Assembly (NCBI GenBank): GCA_964543475.1
Contig: CAZIYJ010000006.1
Span: 1-64,000, forward strand
DNA: 64,000 nucleotides
DNA from: JAYSYM01 sp964543475
GTDB lineage: Bacteria > Bdellovibrionota > Bdellovibrionia > Bdellovibrionales > JAMPXM01
Reading direction: 5' to 3'
Numbering within the stretch: position 1 is the first letter of the stretch; the number at the start of each line of letters is the position of its first letter. This document shows, in pieces, positions 61,948-64,000 of the stretch. The translations under genes and the position numbers were made by a program. A model generated the notes under the pieces. The model made no database searches and had not been told where the DNA came from. It saw nothing but the letters and a program-made list of their open reading frames with translations.

Positions 61948-63108
61948 TTAGCGGGATTGTTGTTCGTAGTAGCGGATGTGTTCAGGCGAGAGGCCGAGTT
62001 CGGATTTTCGCTCGAGAAGCTGCTGGCAGAATCCTTTTTGACCATTCACGCAGGCTTCGTGGAGCGCGTTGATTTGAACTTCTGCCGCCGCAAGCGATCG
62101 TTGTTCGCTTGCGAGTCTTGCTTGCTGTGCAGCTCTTTCGGCTTCAAATGGATTTACAATTATACCAAGTTCAAAAAGTCCAAGGCAGATCGACACCGTT
62201 ACTAGTGCTGCGCCGCCAGTGAGTTTAAGTGTCTGCCAGCGGCCAAGACGCTCAACCAAGTGGTGTTGGTGAGTGTCGGCAAAGAACAGTTGGTGATTGT
62301 CTGAGCTATCAAGTGTTCCGAAAACTTCGAGAGGGACTGTTTCTGTTTTTGGATTTAGGCGCGAAAGCTTTGCGGCCATGATGTAGCCTGCATTTGCTTC
62401 GTCTGCACAAATATGTCCGTCATTATTTCGATCAAGTAAGGCTTTTACGTTCTTTAGGCTACGAGCTTCGAAGTTGATGACCTTATTTGCAAATGTCGCG
62501 AGTGAATCATCGATTGTCAGCTGATTAAACGAATGAGTTTTGAAGTCACCGGTTGCGTAAAACGGAGAACCGACGATTAACTTTTTTTCGATGATGCGAA
62601 ATTTATTTTGATTGCTAAAAAAGCCAGTTCTAGGCGGGAAGTCCGAAATTGTGCCGTTCGCCATGTCAGCGACTCGGGTTCGAGCATCAGGAGAGAGTTT
62701 CGAAAATAGGCGTTGAGTTGATTCGCGCATTTCATTTTCTGAATTGTGCGGGATGATCATTGCTACGCCGGTTGGATCCAACAAATAAAAAGGCACAACG
62801 TGCTCATAATTAAAAACTGTCACCCAATATCGTCTGCGATTTTTACCTGAGCCTGACTGTTCTTCTTTTTGAATCTGCAAAACGTAAAAGATAGCTTCTT
62901 CGCCATCTAGAGTTTGAACTGTTTCGCCTTGGGGCCAAGCAAACCCCTCAAGCTCGATAAAGCCTTGAGGTGCTGAAGCAACTTTGGAGCGGGGAGTATC
63001 GACGATTTTGCGAAGCCGCTTGTGGTTCTTGATAGCCTTGTAGAGAAGGCCTCCGCCTCCAACTGCAGACGCAACCGCAACTTGAAGTAGCTGAGGCTCT
63101 GAACCCAT
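61948..63108 (-). CDS. GIDE-domain membrane protein with EF-hand
   Basis: A 386-residue protein. An N-terminal membrane helix leads to a GIDE-like region (FIELEGFAWPQGETVQTLDGEEAIFYVLQI), the domain of mitochondrial MUL1 that bacteria often encode beside LemA. A canonical EF-hand loop, DRNNDGHICADE, lies around residue 215, then a second membrane helix near 300 and a charged helical tail. The start is directly after the LemA stop. Calcium-dependent membrane function is suggested but unproven. Confidence 0.75.
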   Translation of the reverse strand: MGSEPQLLQVAVASAVGGGGLLYKAIKNHKRLRKIVDTPRSKVASAPQGFIELEGFAWPQGETVQTLDGEEAIFYVLQIQKEEQSGSGKNRRRYWVTVFNYEHVVPFYLLDPTGVAMIIPHNSENEMRESTQRLFSKLSPDARTRVADMANGTISDFPPRTGFFSNQNKFRIIEKKLIVGSPFYATGDFKTHSFNQLTIDDSLATFANKVINFEARSLKNVKALLDRNNDGHICADEANAGYIMAAKLSRLNPKTETVPLEVFGTLDSSDNHQLFFADTHQHHLVERLGRWQTLKLTGGAALVTVSICLGLFELGIIVNPFEAERAAQQARLASEQRSLAAAEVQINALHEACVNGQKGFCQQLLERKSELGLSPEHIRYYEQQSR

Positions 63109-63708
63109 CTAAGCGCCTTTTTGATCTTTCGAACCGAATTTAGGAAGATTCATTTTCAAGTTCGGAACAATTTTTTCTTTGTCAGCCACTTCGAAAAGAT
63201 CTTGGCGCTCATAATCTAAAAAGCGAGCTGCGAAAACATCAGGAAACTGTTCAATACGCGTATTGAAATTAGTAACTGCGTCGTTGTACGTCTCACGACG
63301 ATCAGCAATCGTACTCTCGAGAGACGAGATGCGGGATTGAAGTTGCACGAACTGCTGGTTTGCCTTCAAATCAGGATAGGCTTCACCAATCGCAAATACG
63401 CCTTTGAGGGCCATCGAAATTTCTTGTGATGCCTGAATCTTTTCGCTGACCGAATTTGATGAGCCATAACGTGTACGAGCATCCGCAATTTCTTTGATCA
63501 CGCCAGCTTCGTAGCTTGCATATTGTTCAACGACTTGAATCAATTGCGGAAGCTCATCGAATCGTTGTTTCAAAATAACATCGATGTTCGACCAAGCTCT
63601 TTCGACTTGCGCGCGGAGGCTAACGAGACCGTTGTAAATGGTCACACCCATTTTAAAAAAAGCAGCAACGATCACAAAAAGAAAGACTGCGACTACGGTA
63701 GATAACAT
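63109..63708 (-). CDS. lemA: LemA family protein
   Basis: A 199-residue membrane-anchored helical protein: an N-terminal transmembrane segment followed by the LemA signature YNGLVSLRAQVERAWSNIDVILKQR and continuing DELPQLI, then ANQQFVQLQSRISSLESTIADRR and YNDAVTNFNTRIEQFPDVFAA. The role is unknown, but it commonly pairs with GIDE- or TPM-domain genes. It is immediately upstream of the GIDE/EF-hand gene in the same operon. Confidence 0.93.
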   Translation of the reverse strand: MLSTVVAVFLFVIVAAFFKMGVTIYNGLVSLRAQVERAWSNIDVILKQRFDELPQLIQVVEQYASYEAGVIKEIADARTRYGSSNSVSEKIQASQEISMALKGVFAIGEAYPDLKANQQFVQLQSRISSLESTIADRRETYNDAVTNFNTRIEQFPDVFAARFLDYERQDLFEVADKEKIVPNLKMNLPKFGSKDQKGA

Positions 63709-63747
63709 GATGATTTCTCCCTTAATTACTCTTCGGGGTTCAATGAA

Positions 63748-63978
63748 TTAGAATTTAGGTCCGGGCTTTTTCGGTGTCTCATTTTGAGACGAAGGCTTAT
63801 TTGAAGGAGCGACTTTCGCAATTGCGAACATTGCAGCCCCTGCAATTACGACTAGGGCGACCGCCTTGCCGCTAAATTCAAGCGCCTGATCATTCGATAA
63901 ATGGCCGAGCGCCCAGATTGCGCCGATAATCGCGAAAATGATCACGGAAAAAATCATGACGAGTTTTAATGCCTTCAT
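63748..63978 (-). CDS. Small two-helix membrane protein
   Basis: A 76-residue protein with two predicted membrane helices (about 5-27 and 36-57) and a polar Ser/Pro/Lys tail ending PKKPGPKF. It lies 39 nt upstream of lemA on the same strand and is probably its co-transcribed partner. No family is recognised. Confidence 0.6.
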   Translation of the reverse strand: MKALKLVMIFSVIIFAIIGAIWALGHLSNDQALEFSGKAVALVVIAGAAMFAIAKVAPSNKPSSQNETPKKPGPKF

Positions 63979-64000
63979 CGCTAAATCTTAACTTCGATCG

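Overview
The window looks like chromosome of a Bdellovibrio-like bacterium (Bdellovibrionota). This is inferred from the mix of genes: two giant secreted fibres ending in phage-type S74 chaperone domains (the hallmark of Bdellovibrio mosaic adhesive trimers), a TIGR02147-type HTH protein, secreted L,D-transpeptidase, metalloprotease and sphingomyelinase-like proteins, many hybrid histidine kinases, a RAYT/REP element and frequent TTG/GTG starts. No rRNA, tRNA or CRISPR array was recognised.

Layout. 1-1.1 kb: a DsbB/DsbA-like disulfide pair. 1.15-6.3 kb: copper resistance. A CueR-type regulator is divergent from a Cu+ ATPase and a multicopper oxidase fused to a CopB-like outer-membrane barrel; the oxidase gene carries a one-base frameshift. 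Two CueR-type promoters with 19-bp spacers face apart. 6.3-7.8 kb: arsenic detoxification by ArsR, thioredoxin-type ArsC and an aquaporin. 7.9-17.4 kb: signalling. A KaiC-like ATPase overlaps a hybrid kinase, followed by a soluble kinase with a hendecad coiled coil, then a minus-strand run of Cache hybrid kinase, YbiT-like ABC-F protein and metallo-beta-lactamase-fold protein. 17.5-23.5 kb: zinc ribbon, SlyD-like FKBP, IF-1 paralogue with FabH, glycine-rich RRM protein, PAS hybrid kinase and secreted metalloprotease.

23.8-40.4 kb: a probable surface-adhesion cassette. A 3970-residue fibre with about 14 tandem repeats is followed on the same strand by two duplicated secreted seven-bladed propeller proteins (the second with a phage-adhesin-like glycine-rich tail), a lipoprotein and a short HTH protein. 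40.5-45.2 kb: a c-type heme lipoprotein / DUF1592 / DUF1552 triad. 45.5-49.4 kb: a second fibre sharing near-identical modules with the first. 49.6-53.5 kb: secreted proteins, with a perfect 26-bp inverted repeat around a 2.3-kb segment.

53.5-61.1 kb: a kynurenine catabolic divergon. The minus-strand operon encodes a hydratase/decarboxylase, kynureninase and kynurenine monooxygenase. The plus-strand operon encodes aminomuconate semialdehyde dehydrogenase, a RidA-type deaminase, 3-hydroxyanthranilate dioxygenase, ACMS decarboxylase and an SDR protein. Together they convert kynurenine to central-metabolism precursors; tryptophan dioxygenase, formamidase and the final aldolase are not in the window. 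61.1-61.95 kb: a RAYT transposase between REP repeats. 62-64 kb: GIDE/EF-hand membrane protein, LemA and a small membrane protein.
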